From assembly GCA_022495005.1 (NCBI GenBank), contig JAGYXB010001842.1:434001-498000 (forward strand): DNA of 64,000 nucleotides, given 5' to 3'. Source of the stretch: Rhyacophila brunnea (lineage: Eukaryota > Arthropoda > Insecta > Trichoptera > Rhyacophilidae). Below are positions 9,999 to 20,663 of this stretch, piece after piece (the first letter of the stretch is position 1; every line of letters starts with the position of its first letter). Below the pieces are notes generated by a model. It was given only the letters and a program-made list of their open reading frames with translations, searched no databases and was not told the DNA's origin. Position numbers and translations under genes: made by a program.

Positions 9999-10184
9999 GT
10001 ACAAGGTAATGAAAAAATCAAGCAGGTCTACTCCTCGCTACTCCATCTATCGGCTTCATCTGTGGGCTCGATTCCACACTATGTGGATACAATATGAACC
10101 ACAGAATTATCAACCCATTGTACTACACTAACGTTATCGCTAGATGTCGTAATGGTATGTGTGCCTCGTCCTTCTTTTTGTATT
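9999..10184 (-). pseudogene. piggyBac transposase, third catalytic Asp region
   Basis: The - strand reads EGRGTHTITTSSDN, then VVQWVDNSVVHIVST and, after a stop, V-D-L-L-D-F-F-I-T-L-Y. W-x-D-x-x-V is where the third catalytic aspartate sits in piggyBac, and G/R-V-D-L-L-D directly precedes the K-R-W-Y-x-R-I-F block found at 9353. One TAG and one TGA-type stop break it. The first two catalytic aspartates are missing because the middle of the gene is deleted. Confidence 0.75.
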
Positions 10185-10583
10185 TAAGATTTGGTCTTTA
10201 GTTTAGTGCGAGCATCACTGAGTCGATTAGCTCGAAATAACAACTCATGCTCTCCTTGAAATATAGGTGCGTTATTGGCGTGCATATTTTCCTTTCCTGA
10301 ATTCCATAGAAGTGGTCGACCCGGCATAGGGAATACCGGAGTAGTTTCAAATTGTCTGGTTGCAGATGGTGGAGTAGCTGTGGTCTTAGCATGCTCCTCC
10401 TTTTCTTGTGCCGCTCGCCCATCCTCATCAATAATCACATCATTGACATTTCGTATATTCCCATCTGGATCAATAGCATCGTCATCATCAGAGACATTGT
10501 CATCCTCAGAGTCCTCGGGAGACTCAGTTACAATTTCCTCAATCTCCTGCTGTGTCAGAGGTCTATATAAGCTGTAGGTACTA
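10184..10583 (-). pseudogene. piggyBac transposase, acidic N-terminal region
   Basis: The - strand frame starts near YRPLTQQEIEEIVTE and continues through a run of E, D and S residues to NVNDVIIDEDGRAAQEKEE and a basic end. An acidic low-complexity N terminus is usual for piggyBac transposases. It stops at TAA near 10184, where the frame passes directly to catalytic-region sequence, showing an internal deletion. An acceptor-like TTGTTACAG lies at ~10603-10611 (- strand). Confidence 0.65.
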
Positions 10584-10620
10584 TCTTTCGCTGTTATTCA
10601 TCCTGTAACAACAAAATTAA

Positions 10621-12330
10621 GGAGTTAAATAATATGTACGAACATTGTTCACATACTATAATGTCCACTTAATATATATATATATATTTATATCCGACCA
10701 CATTTAGCGGCTCATGTGTGAATAGACGACCTTCGTCGATCACTATTTCACATGTCATATATAATGACATGGATGAGGTAGCAACTTGCTGTCTTTTTCG
10801 TTATATTTAAAACATGGTCAGCTATCACTTAACTATAAATATTATGTTTATACCCAAAAAAATATCATCTATTTTTAATGTCTCTACATTGATCATTTTG
10901 ATCAACACACTTGTTCGTTCATGCAACGTTGCCAAATTATCTTGAATTCAGAACACACAGAACTGAGAGCTAGCTTAGTTCAACTAATGTTTACAGCTGT
11001 TGTATTGTTATGATGAGAGTTTTTAAGACCATTTTATATTTGAATGTAAATTACAAGATAATAATATTAGAAAAATAAATAAAATTAAATTTTGTGTACT
11101 AACATTATATTGTATTTTGACAATTACAAAAAAAATCAAGTTGATATATATTATTTTGGAATGAGTTTGTTGCTTTGAAAAATGAAATTTGACTATCGAT
11201 AAGAAAAATATCTGTTTAGTCGGTATCTTGATAAAATCATGAATAAAAGTATTTAGAAATGATTAAGACGATAGGTATTGTACCTAAATGAATGATTTAC
11301 ATGTGTGGTGTACGGTGTGGTGTACCTTAATTATTAAGGTAAGTAGGTACATGCAAACAAATAATTCGTCCACACCAGGGATATGTACATACTATTGGAG
11401 AAGACAGATGAAGGTGTGAACTGTAATAAATCTAATTAGTTTTTCGGCAATTATAAATATGTCTCCAGTGCCAGTGGCACCCATACTACTAAATAATATT
11501 TTGTATGAATAAAATTATCTTGTGAAGTGCATGTAAAAACAATACATAGCATTATGACCACTGTACTGCTTGGGCTTATTTTTTTTCCACTAAACAATGG
11601 CTACCTTTTTTTGTTTACTAATAATTGAAAAATTACTCATTTTACGAGATTCTCATTTTATGCCGTGTTTATTCATAAAAACTTTTTAGATTTTAGAACT
11701 GTATTAAATTTTATATTTGGCGTTTTTAAATCATTCTGTTATTATGCCTACTGTTAATCTTTTCGATGCACCCCAACTATTTTATAACTTATTAATATAA
11801 ATTCTCCACCTAAAAGGTACATATTAATAAAATAACCATACAATTTGAATTTGTGAAATGATACCATCTTATTATTAATTTTTATTTTATGGTTATGTTT
11901 TTCACCCTATGATTATTGGTTTTTCTCTTGTGCAGCACAAATTCAAATGATTTTGAATAATTCATTTTTTTGATTTTTTAGATAAATAAAAATGTGTATA
12001 ACGCGAAATCCAAATCTGTACCTTAGCGTCAACTTGACCCAAGATTTTATAATATTTGTATGTATGTGATGCAATTTTATGTGATATAATAAATTATCTA
12101 AATTTGATGATAATTCACATTTGGAATTTTATTTTATAGTTATCTGTAGTGTGTTTGCTGACTAATATAAATGGCTATTTATCCAATACGTAGAAGGGTC
12201 GCATGTTACGAGTACTATGTTACCATGAAAGGGGGTCGCGATCAATGGTTCATAATAAGCCAACAACTCAATAATTCAAGTGGATTTATTTGAAAATTAC
12301 AAAAAATACACAGAATACCATTCATTTTAC
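10621..12330. other. AT-rich spacer with (TA)n
   Basis: It includes a short (TA)n near 10673-10687. No reading frame of recognisable content is present on either strand. Confidence 0.5.
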
Positions 12331-12500
12331 CTCGCCAAACCCAGGGATTCTACAGAATATCATTTGGGGATAATATAGGGAATACTACTGTAGAACATCA
12401 TACTGCCCTTAACCTCAGTGATAGGTAAAGGGGCACGCCAAACATCCTGGCATGGGGCCCCGGTTCGGGATGTGGGGACCATGGCCAAAGCATAATAAAG
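12330..12500. repeat. Relic of the 16111-16960 hAT-like family
   Basis: The stretch GGGATGTGGGGACCATGG with GGCACGCCAAACATCC nearby matches, in reverse, CCATGGTCCCCACATCC at ~16247-16264 and its GGCGGGCC context. No end is preserved. From 12500 to 13760 I see only AT-rich sequence, apart from a tRNA-like B box (GGGTTCAAATCTCGTC) at ~13418-13433. Confidence 0.45.
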
Positions 12501-13764
12501 CAAAAAAAAAACTGTCTACGATGAGAATTTTCACATTCAATGACTGGTGTAATTTTGTCAAAGAATGCGGAAATTCATTGTATCAATGACGTTTCAGGTT
12601 TTTAAATTATTCGCATCTAAATATGATAACCCAACGCACCATTTAATTTATATTACAAAAAAACATTGTGTGGTAAAATAGTTCCCATATACAATATGGC
12701 GTGGTTTCACGTTTGAAGAGATGATTTTGAGAGACTCTTTTTATATAAACATCATTTGAAGAAAATGATTTTATGGTAGTTGGTTAACGACGAAATATAG
12801 AAAGAATTCCTGTTATTGTTCCAGATATACCTATAATAATTAAGAATCCAAAGAAATCATATTTCTAAATTAAAATATCGTGATTTAGTGACAACGCTAA
12901 ATACATACCAGAAGAATACCAAGAGTATTTTCGTGGGCTTTCCAGACAGTGAAGATTATGCCTGTTTTGTACTATTATTTTGTTGATAAATGCAAACCTA
13001 AAAAACAACGAAGATCTTAATGTTATCTAGCTTATGTATCTACCTACAGAACCCAAATCATTAAAAAACAAGAGACTATAATATTATTTATCAATAGTTA
13101 TATTTTTTTTTATTTTAACCAATATGCAATATTTGAAAAAACATGAGAGCCAAAATTTCTTAAAAACCCTAAATACAGTCAAATTTACAGGTACCAAAAC
13201 AAAACATTTTTCACATAATTTTTCAATAGTGGACGAACTGTAAAATTTTTGTTTTTTCAAGTGAAAAACAAAATACCTTTTTGGTGATGCGTGTGTGTAA
13301 GTAAAGTGATTGGTATTATTTTGATTACATAAATGTAATTATTTTCGTCGGAAATAATTTTCGAAATTTCCATGTCGCGCCAAGTTGCATTAAATCCATT
13401 AACCAATGGTTATACGGGTTCAAATCTCGTCGAGTTTCGTATTTGTTTTCAAATATGATTTTTTCTGGTGGGTATATATCTGAGGTGTTTTCAAGTTATA
13501 TATGTTCAATATATGGAATGTTACATTCTCAAAATCTTGTGAATTATTCATTGAATAAAAGAAATGGTTAATTCAAAGATGTTTATTTATTGAGTGTATT
13601 TATGTATTCATATTGGATCAATACAAGCAAGCAAAAAATAAAACATCTGGTAGGTCGTGCCATTTATTTCAACTTTAATAGTATGCTTATAGTTAAGCAC
13701 ATATCTACTAAAATGTAGTCTATACAATTATTACGCACTTTTTTTGCTATTCAAATCATTTGAC

Positions 13765-13846
13765 GACCTCCGTGGACGAACGGTTAAGATTCTCGTCTAC
13801 GAATCCGGAGATCGCGTGTTCGAACGCGGCGTGCTAAGTCAATTTT
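13765..13846 (+). repeat. tRNA-derived SINE-like head
   Basis: GACGACCTCCGTGGACGAAC followed by GGTTAAGATTCTCGTCTACG, then GTGTTCGAACGCGG, has the spacing of an A box and a B box. It has a CCG/CGG D-stem, a GATTC/GAATC anticodon-type stem and a CGCGT/ACGCG T-stem. The loops have the wrong lengths and the acceptor ends do not pair well, so I read it as a SINE head or decayed tRNA copy, not a working tRNA gene. Confidence 0.5.
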
Positions 13847-14691
13847 ATTTGATTCATATGTGTTATTTTACGTTTAATTACTATAAAATATTATAGTATA
13901 GTATACTTGCGGCAAGTTCCGGAGCGGTGGATACTCTCAATATCGTGAAAGACAACAATTCAGAATCGAAACGTTGCTTGAAATGACTTCTAGTCCAAAT
14001 ACTAAACAAAAAAGTATCAAAATACTAAAAGTATTTTGATATCCATTAAAAACCCACTTAGGGTTTTCAAAGTATTTTAATATTACAATTAATAATAAGT
14101 ATACAAAGTCATAATATTGTTTCACCGAATAAGAAAATGTATTCTATCTTCATCTATACGTATAGTATTTAAGCAAAGGCAAACGGCCTATCTGAATAGT
14201 CTTGATAATGGTGTCACTTTATTCAGGTGTAAACAATGGACCCGTCTCCAGCACCTGTACCTACAGTAAAAAATATTTCTTATGCAGTTTACGCAAAGGA
14301 TATTTTCGCATATCATTGAAATTATAAAATTTCACGCACCGTTTCCATTCCGTCTCACCTTCCTATCACCTCTTCCTTGCAGTGGCAACGTCGCACTCTC
14401 CGATCAGCTAAAGGCGATTAATAATGAACGGAAATAATCAACGAAGTCACGTTATATATTCAGGGATAAAAAAGTATATAGGAGCCTATTTACTGCCTTC
14501 GAAATTATCACTTACCTTATCAAATTGAGTTATAGGTACCTACGGTACCAGCTCGTCGAGCTGGTCACAACTGCATATAAATCTATACCTGACAATGATC
14601 AAGTAAGTGACAAATGAGCCAATAAGTCGAAATGATCAGGTAACTCCGGTAATTTGTGGACGGTTTGATTCACTAACTGCCCTTAGACATA

Positions 14692-14693
<2 letters not shown>
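13847..14693. other. Spacer with a perfect 9-bp-arm palindrome
   Basis: ACCAGCTCGTCGAGCTGGT at 14547-14565 is a perfect palindrome with a one-base centre, next to a second one, GGTACCTACGGTACC (14535-14549). No coding frame is recognisable. Confidence 0.5.

Positions 14694-14726
<33 letters not shown>
14694..14726. repeat. (TA)n microsatellite
   Basis: An uninterrupted TA run of about 33 bp. Confidence 0.95.
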
Positions 14727-14729
<3 letters not shown>

Positions 14730-14770
14730 ATATCACAAATTCATAGCATTTTTACCAATATGAATCTATC

Positions 14771-15242
14771 CGTCCTCAAATGTGCACTCAGCACATTAAC
14801 GAACATTTATTACCCTTCATGCTCTGAGTGCACATATGAGGACAGAAAGATTTTATATGAAAAATACGTAATTTTCAACAAAATTTATATAAAAGGTTAT
14901 CTAATAAACATGTTAATATCATATAAAAAATACTTACTTGAGTAAAACACAATCCTCAGACAAAAAAACGATTATTAGTTTCACATCCAGCTTTCTGACA
15001 GATGAAGCCAAAGACTGACTTATAGTACCTATATTAGTCTATAGTCTGACTTGTAAATGCCAATAATAAAACTACAGGGCATCTTATAGCATCCATCTAT
15101 TGATTTAATTAGAAGCTTCAACACCTATACATTCAATTAGTTTGACTACGTACCCATAGATGGCAATAATTTTTGATTTAAACATACTTTTACTTTTATA
15201 TTTGTGTCCCCATATGAGGCCAGATCCTATGAAAGGGTTATA
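14771..15242. mobile_element. Small piggyBac-like nonautonomous element
   Basis: CCCTTCATGCTCTGAGTG at ~14813 and, reversed, CCCTTTCATAGGATCTGG ending ~15237 are similar inverted termini. Each is followed inward by a CATATGAGG-type motif (14838-14843, 15212-15219). They start with CCC next to TTA/TTAT, as a decayed TTAA. On the outer left an extra inverted copy (CCTCAAATGTGCACTCAG at 14774-14791) pairs with CTGAGTGCACATATGAGG (14826-14843) as a hairpin. No coding sequence. Confidence 0.45.
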
Positions 15243-15385
15243 ACGAAACTAAAATTAAGAGCATAAAACATTTGGGAGTGTAACTAGGTAACAGGAGTTA
15301 TCTAAGAATATAAATCGACCAAAATATAACGAGTTTCATTTAATCCTACCATGAAACAGATACCAATTTAGTTTCATTTTTGTGA

Positions 15386-15431
15386 ATCCCGGGTCCTACC
15401 AATATCCCGAGCTAGCCACAGGACCCGGGAT
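15386..15431. other. Hairpin with perfect 12-bp arms
   Basis: ATCCCGGGTCCT at 15386-15397 and its exact reverse complement at 15420-15431 flank a 22-bp loop. It stands in AT-rich sequence 0.3 kb upstream of ZNF-2 exon 1. It could be a transposon end or simply chance. Confidence 0.7.
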
Positions 15432-15743
15432 ATCTCACTACCTTATCACGCCATTAGATCATTATGAATTTTACTAGGTAGGTAGTTATTTTTCTCTCTA
15501 TATTATATTAATAAATAAATATATTTTTTATTTACTCTAAGATGCTTATATATTTATATAATTGTGTTTTGTTTCACTTAATTTCTTCATTAATTAATGG
15601 ACTAGTTAATTGTGTACGAACGGAATAATTAAATATTTGTAATGGCAATACCGTCGGGAATATGTATTGTCTATGGTCAAAACCGACGCCCCGGCGTTGC
15701 AGCGTTTATTGATTAAAATTATTTGCCAATTAATATACAAACA

Positions 15744-15881
15744 ATGAATGTGAAGCGAGAACCAGAAGATTTGAATATGTTTAACGCCAAAGACCAGCAA
15801 TCGTTTGATGGCCAAATAATACATTCAAACTGCCCAGCAAACCAAGAGAATAATGTGCTCGATGGCGGCTGCAATTTTAAG
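15744..15881 (+). CDS. ZNF-2 putative exon 1 (SUMO-motif exon)
   Basis: ATG at 15744 opens 46 codons starting MNVKREPEDLNMFNAK and ending GGCNF-K before a GTTAGT donor at 15882, phase 0. It matches ZNF-3/4 exon 1 in layout: a V-K-R-E-P near the start, an H-S-N stretch in the middle, an acidic C-x-F end, and the unusual GTTAG donor. The 5' sequence GGCAATACCGTCG also resembles GGAAATACCGTCG before ZNF-3. V-K-R-E is a SUMO-consensus site. It lies 4.8 kb upstream of the ZNF-2 finger exon. No exon 2 was found between them; both junctions are phase 0, so direct joining keeps frame. Confidence 0.6.
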
Positions 15882-16081
15882 GTTAGTTTTTTAAAATGCT
15901 TTTATTATGATATCTAGTTTATTTTGACGAAATGACCAATGCAAAATTATACGTCTTGTGGACCGAAATATAATATGCAAGCGTTACGAAATGGCACGTC
16001 TATTTAAAGCGTCATGATAACAATAAACATTTATATTATGTAATGATTACCAGTCAATACAAGGTCCGTATCATTCGACCC

Positions 16082-17339
16082 CAATAACATTATTAATGGA
16101 CAACGCACCCCAGTGGCGCACCCATGATTTAATATTGGGGGGGGCCCAAGGAGGAGAATGTAAATTAGTCCATAGGATCTTTTTCTTCTTCACAGCCTAA
16201 TTTCTCGTTTATCGGTCTTTTGTCTATTGCACTCGGTGTACCTACACCATGGTCCCCACATCCTGAAACGGGCCCTCAGGCTACGATATTTGGCGGGCCC
16301 CCTACCTACCGCTAAGATTAAAGGCAGTGTGAAACACTACATTAACGTTCTTCAAATTGTGTTTCAGTTCAAATAAGGGTACTTATACAGTGAATTATTG
16401 GCGATTTTTAATACATCTACTTTAATAATGGAGCTGTCGAGTATCGACACATAATAATCAAAAAATATATTGCACAATTATATAAGTAATTGAAAATGTT
16501 CATGGTCATGAAGTATCGCCGCAGGTGACTTTTTTTTACTATTAACGCTAATTTATGATGTGTGTTTATCTCACTTATCTGGTCAACCCGACACGCCGGA
16601 CCCCCCACAGCCCGGGCCCCCAGGCTAGAGCTCTGTCAGCCCTCCCCAGCCATGACCTACACCACTCCGGAATTCGGGTGGACACCGAGAATTTTTTGAT
16701 AGTTCCGTTAGGGATTGTGTTTCTAAATAAACCTGACATTAGTGTTTCGAAATTGTTGTGTTGGAAATTAAAATCTAAGAAATTTTTCTATAAAGGGTGC
16801 TGGAGAATTATTACAAATCTTTTTTTTGCCGTGTCTTTATTTGTCTAAGCCCAAAGGTATAGTTTATTGGATTTCAATTTCAATATTTAAAATCATTCTG
16901 ATAATTTTAATTTTTGGGGGGTGCCAGGGCCCCTTGCCCCCCCCCCTGGGTGCGCCACTGACGCACCCAGTACAGTAGGTAGCTAGCGAGTAAATTCGCG
17001 CATATAGACATTCGCACATCTATAGGTGGACGTCGCGTGACAATATTTCGCAATTTCCATTATGCGATATCACGCATTGGGAATTTATAGTAATAGGTAT
17101 CACCTTTATTGTAATGGCGTTAGAACAGTGTTTCTAGTGTCAATGTTCATTTGAGCGAATTATATTGATATTAAAAGATGAATTATGCCATTCGGCAGAC
17201 TCGACAAAATCATTGGGAATTTATACCAATATCACCTTTAGTGTAATGGCGTTAGAACAGATTATGCCATTCGGCAGACCCGACAAAAAAGTGAGTGTCA
17301 TTTTTTTTTCCAGATGCTACGTCCATATTAATGTCATTG
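16082..17339. mobile_element. CAATGACATTA-type MITE with nested insertion
   Basis: The left end CAATAACATTATTAATGGAC (16082) and right end TCCATATTAATGTCATTG (ending 17339) are the family termini. The imperfect 8-bp flanks TTCGACCC and TTTGACCT agree at 6 of 8 bases. The copy is interrupted at 16111-16960 by a hAT-like element. It contains an internal tandem duplication: CACCTTTANTGTAATGGCG-type sequence appears twice (near 17101 and 17232). Confidence 0.75.
16111..16960. mobile_element. hAT-like nonautonomous element, 8-bp target duplication
   Basis: Termini are CAGTGGCGCACCCATG and, reversed at the right, CAGTGGCGCACCCAGGG. The perfect 8-bp duplication ACGCACCC (16103-16110, 16961-16968) shows insertion into the MITE above. 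The inner ends are runs of G/C (GGGGGGGG near 16140, CCCCCCC near 16938). No transposase is encoded. A short frame at 16555-16848 has no recognisable content. Confidence 0.85.
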
Positions 17340-17340
17340 T

Positions 17341-17660
17341 TTGACCTGAATAAAACAAATCAAACAAAACCATCGACAATATACTTACAAATTGTATGAG
17401 TAGAAAATACACCGGAAATGGTTTGTGATTTGACGTTTGGTTCAGTGTATCATTGAAAATCAAACCATTCTCAGACCATCAGAAATGGTTTGACATGAAA
17501 CGTCAAACCAATTCGAATGGTTCATAGATTAATGACGATCTGTCAAACGTCAGAAAAGCATTTCCGTGGACATTCCACCAAACGGTCCCAAATCCAACAA
17601 ATCCAACAAATCCAACGGTGCAATTTGATTTGTTCAATTCAGGTTGAATGATACGAACCT
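17341..17660. mobile_element. ~320-bp MITE with inverted ends
   Basis: CTGAATAAAACAAATCAAAC at the left and, reversed on the right, CTGAATTGAACAAATCAAAT. The interior includes CCGGAAATGGTTTGTGATTT, and partial copies recur at 50060-50262 (inverted) and 46416-46520. A ~10-bp tandem run (AAATCCAACA) lies at 17589-17615. Confidence 0.6.
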
Positions 17661-18090
17661 AATGTTTACTTTGCTCATTGGTCTAATACCTCGTTTACAC
17701 GTGCATAGATTTACTGTGCACAGTAAGAAAATGTATTGGGAAACATTTATTATCCTGCAGTTGGCAAGATTGCGTGCATGAAACAAACAAGTTTGGAAGC
17801 TTCCGAATTGTGATGATTTATTACGCGCAAGTACGATTATTTTCGATCTTTGCCTGCGCAGTAGAGCGATAGGGGCGAACATGCCGGTCAGCGCTCGAAA
17901 TGGACAAGTTTACGAACCGGAGCGCTCGTCAATTTTCTGAAGATATTACATAGTTACCAAATTTGTATCTATATTTGTATCTACTTCATAAAAATAAATG
18001 TGTTAGCTCAGACGGTCAAAATATTTTTTCCACGAGACGGAGCGATATTTTTATCGATGTCACGAACCGGAACGGCGCTCCGGTGCAACT
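17661..18090. other. Spacer without recognisable gene
   Basis: No coding evidence on either strand; it lies within ZNF-2 intron 1 if exon 15744-15881 is real. Confidence 0.4.
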
Positions 18091-18165
18091 TATACATACC
18101 TACACTTTTCGACTGTCATATCAAAAACAAGTTTTTTTGTTTTTAGCGAATGGCACTAGTCTCTC

Positions 18166-18294
18166 TTCTATAAACTGGCGTACCGGTTACCCCCCCGCTT
18201 CAGCATCCATCTCGTTCTCTCCCATTGAAAACTTGCAACAGTTGAACGCGATGGCACAATGCTTTTCGTGTGACGTGTACGCCAGTTTATAGAA
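18166..18294. mobile_element. 129-bp MITE
   Basis: TTCTATAAACTGGCGTAC at the left and its exact reverse complement at the right enclose ~93 bp. It is absent from the corresponding Harbinger arm at ~1310-1340. Flanks AGTCTCT and AGACTCT resemble each other but are not a clear duplication. Confidence 0.75.
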
Positions 18295-18417
18295 TACAGA
18301 CTCTTTGTTTTTTCTATAAGAATGTTGTATATTACCTATGAACTGCTGGTTGGGCTCTTTTTAAAATATTATCTATGAATGTCACGTCGCAAGTAATTTT
18401 AACGTACTGTCGTACAC

Positions 18418-20111
18418 TCATAAGACATCACACCTATTTAATTTACAATGCTATTTGATTTTAGCATCATATAAACTTAAAGCTTTTATAGTAAACAATA
18501 TAATATAGTATAAACATTTATGTACCCACTTGACTGTGTCAACTTAAGAAATGTTCAAAAGGATCTCACAGCATTCAGGTCACCATCTAGAAGCAGTAAA
18601 TTAACTAAAATAACGTCTTGAACCGAATGCACACCTGTAGTAAAAAATAAGATCATATATGTATCTTTCAGTGGCGAAGGGTGGAGGTAGGCTGTTAAGA
18701 TCCGCCATAAACAGTGCACAATAAACTTTTTCAGACATACATATTTGTTTTCATTGAAATAAGACTACAATTTACAGATAGTGTTGGTTAGTTTTTAAAA
18801 TTCAAATAAACCCTGAGAAACCCAGCCATAATAGATAATAGTCAAAAAATACATGTCTATCTATAAAATATCTAAAATTATGCAATTAAATCATACATAA
18901 CTTTGAATATTTTATAAATAGAATAGTATTTTTTATTTATTATAGTTTGGTTTAGGCAGGGCTTAATGAATTAAAAAATTAACCAACAATATGTGTAATA
19001 TGTATTTTTAATCCAACAAAAACAAATAACTATGAATGAAAAAGTGTGTACAATTTTGTCGTTTTGCCCAAATTAGACCAAAACTATTATGTTTTCGTTT
19101 AGGCATGGTTTAATTGATTTTTAAAAACCAACTAACACCATCTGTCAATTGTAGTCTTAGTTCAATAAAAACAAATACATATGACTAAAAAAGTTTAGTG
19201 TGCACTATTTATAGCGAATCTTAACAGCCTACCTCCACCCTTCGCCACTGGTATCTTTTTATTCAAATAGCACTTTACCCTCTTTTAAAATACTGACACG
19301 AGTTAAAAAATACATTTAACTGATAATTATTAATATTATTTACGAGCTCATGCAATCTGTTCCCACCCTTTTGGGGTAAACACCTGCACTTAACTATGTT
19401 GATTTAAACAAATGCATCATTATGAAATTGCTCTCACGCTTTTGCAAGCGTAGAAATAAACCAGAAAATGCACTTAACTGGTAAACATCAATATTATTTA
19501 CGAGCTTATGTTTTATACTCGAAGTAAAACTATATATTATCTACATTAATTGCATAAGTGTGCATCTTTTTGGGTTAGTTTAGATACTTATGGACACCTG
19601 CATAGTCAAATAATGTTACACATGTTATTTCTTGTTAATGTAAAGCATATATCATAATGAACACGTGCAGATGAAATGGAGTCTGTTCAAGTCAAAAACC
19701 CATTAAAGAGAATAGTACCTATAAAATCTCAGGGAATGTCACCCCTGTTGTCTTTAGTCTCCAACCATTGTACAGTACGTAACCTCTGTCTGTCAAACAC
19801 TTTGTACTAAAATTATTACTGAAATAAATAGTTATGTTTTACTTTACGTAAAACACTATTGCTCTGCCGTGTTCACAATAAATTACAAACGCCCACCGCT
19901 CAAGCATCCTAGAAGGTAAATCTCCTGACAAACTACCTTCAAGACGTACAGTCTATAACCGTACAAGAAAACTGTGAAGAATTACATCAAGGAGTTTCAC
20001 AGTGTCCCAATTCTGGTAAGAAACTTAAGGAAGGTTAATATCATGAAACCATACAGGACCTGCCAACCCAGATCTCCTACTTCCTCAAGCTACATATCAC
20101 TAGGACATAAC
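18418..20111. mobile_element. Probable solo LTR, GTAC target duplication
   Basis: The insertion starts TGTCGTACACTC and ends ACATAACA, so it has TG...CA ends. It is flanked by GTAC on both sides (18414-18417, 20112-20115). The uninterrupted site AACGTACGCAC is seen in the sister arm at ~1417-1427. Toward the right it carries CTATAAAATCTCAGGGAATG (TATA-like, ~19718) and AATAAA signals (19822, 19887) as in LTR promoters and polyadenylation regions. About 1.1 kb remains after removing the nested hAT-like element. No internal retroelement genes, hence solo LTR. Confidence 0.6.
18669..19250. mobile_element. 582-bp hAT-like MITE, perfect 8-bp duplication
   Basis: CAGTGGCGAAGGGTGGAGGT at the left and its reverse complement at the right (about 35-bp inverted ends, GGCTGTTAAGAT shared). 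GTATCTTT is duplicated at 18661-18668 and 19251-19258. It is nested in the putative solo LTR. The same terminus occurs at 33369-34587. Confidence 0.9.
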
Positions 20112-20663
20112 AGTACGCACACGTAGAAACCGTTAAAATTAATTGAAATTAGCATGAACAATAATTCAAAATACTAATATAATATTAGAGTTGGCACCCT
20201 CCACTATAATATAATAACAGTCATCACAAATAATCGAGGTGGTGATCTTTTAAAATATTCTGCCAAATGATAAAACCATTGACTAAATTTGTCGCGACAG
20301 CGTGACAGTAGACGACATGTAGGCGACATGCACCTCAATTTGATCAAAACTTAATCCGTCTGCAATCGTATCTCTCTTCCACACATGTAATTTTATTGTC
20401 ACTAGCACGCTGTGGGTGGGAATCCTCGTGAGTATTAACACGTTACGTCGCCTTTTCGTATACTATTGTCTCAGTTTCCCGGTCTAATAATCGGTTTCAA
20501 TTTTTCATATAATAAAAATATATATTTTGCTAATATCGTCTTCTCGACTGTATTTGAGGAGCCCTATCATGTCTAGGTAGCTATTTCGATTCTTCAAGGT
20601 GACATATATTTTAATTATAATCATATAAAATTGTGATTTTTACTATTTTGGTTGTTTTTTCAG

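Larger units (their letters stand above)
8672..10620 (-). mobile_element. piggyBac transposon relic (one end visible)
   Basis: A TTAA at 8672-8675 followed by CCCTTTCAGGGGCAC is a typical piggyBac terminus (TTAA target plus CCC start). Three pieces of a piggyBac transposase lie on the - strand up to about 10600. I could not find the partner terminus. A separate element (9362-9998) has jumped into the transposase frame. Confidence 0.7.
18090..20340 (+). mobile_element. Broken Harbinger arm flanking nested insertions
   Basis: Bases 18090-18417 and 20112-20340 together match the left arm at ~1260-1630. They share TTTTTTTGTTTTTAGC, TATCTATGAATGTCA and, on the far side, ACGCACACGTAGAAACC and GCGACATGCACCTCAATT. 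They are separated at a GTAC by a 1.7-kb insertion (18418-20111), and a small MITE sits at 18166-18294. Directly after 20340 the sequence is the ZNF-1/ZNF-2 common 5' flank. Confidence 0.7.

Noticed and set aside
10275..10577. Ser-rich + strand frame
   Set aside because: It is the antisense of the acidic piggyBac N-terminal region, which has family similarity on the - strand.
18669..19250. Miniature LTR or TRIM element
   Set aside because: CAGTGGCG inverted ends and a perfect 8-bp duplication identify a hAT-type DNA element.
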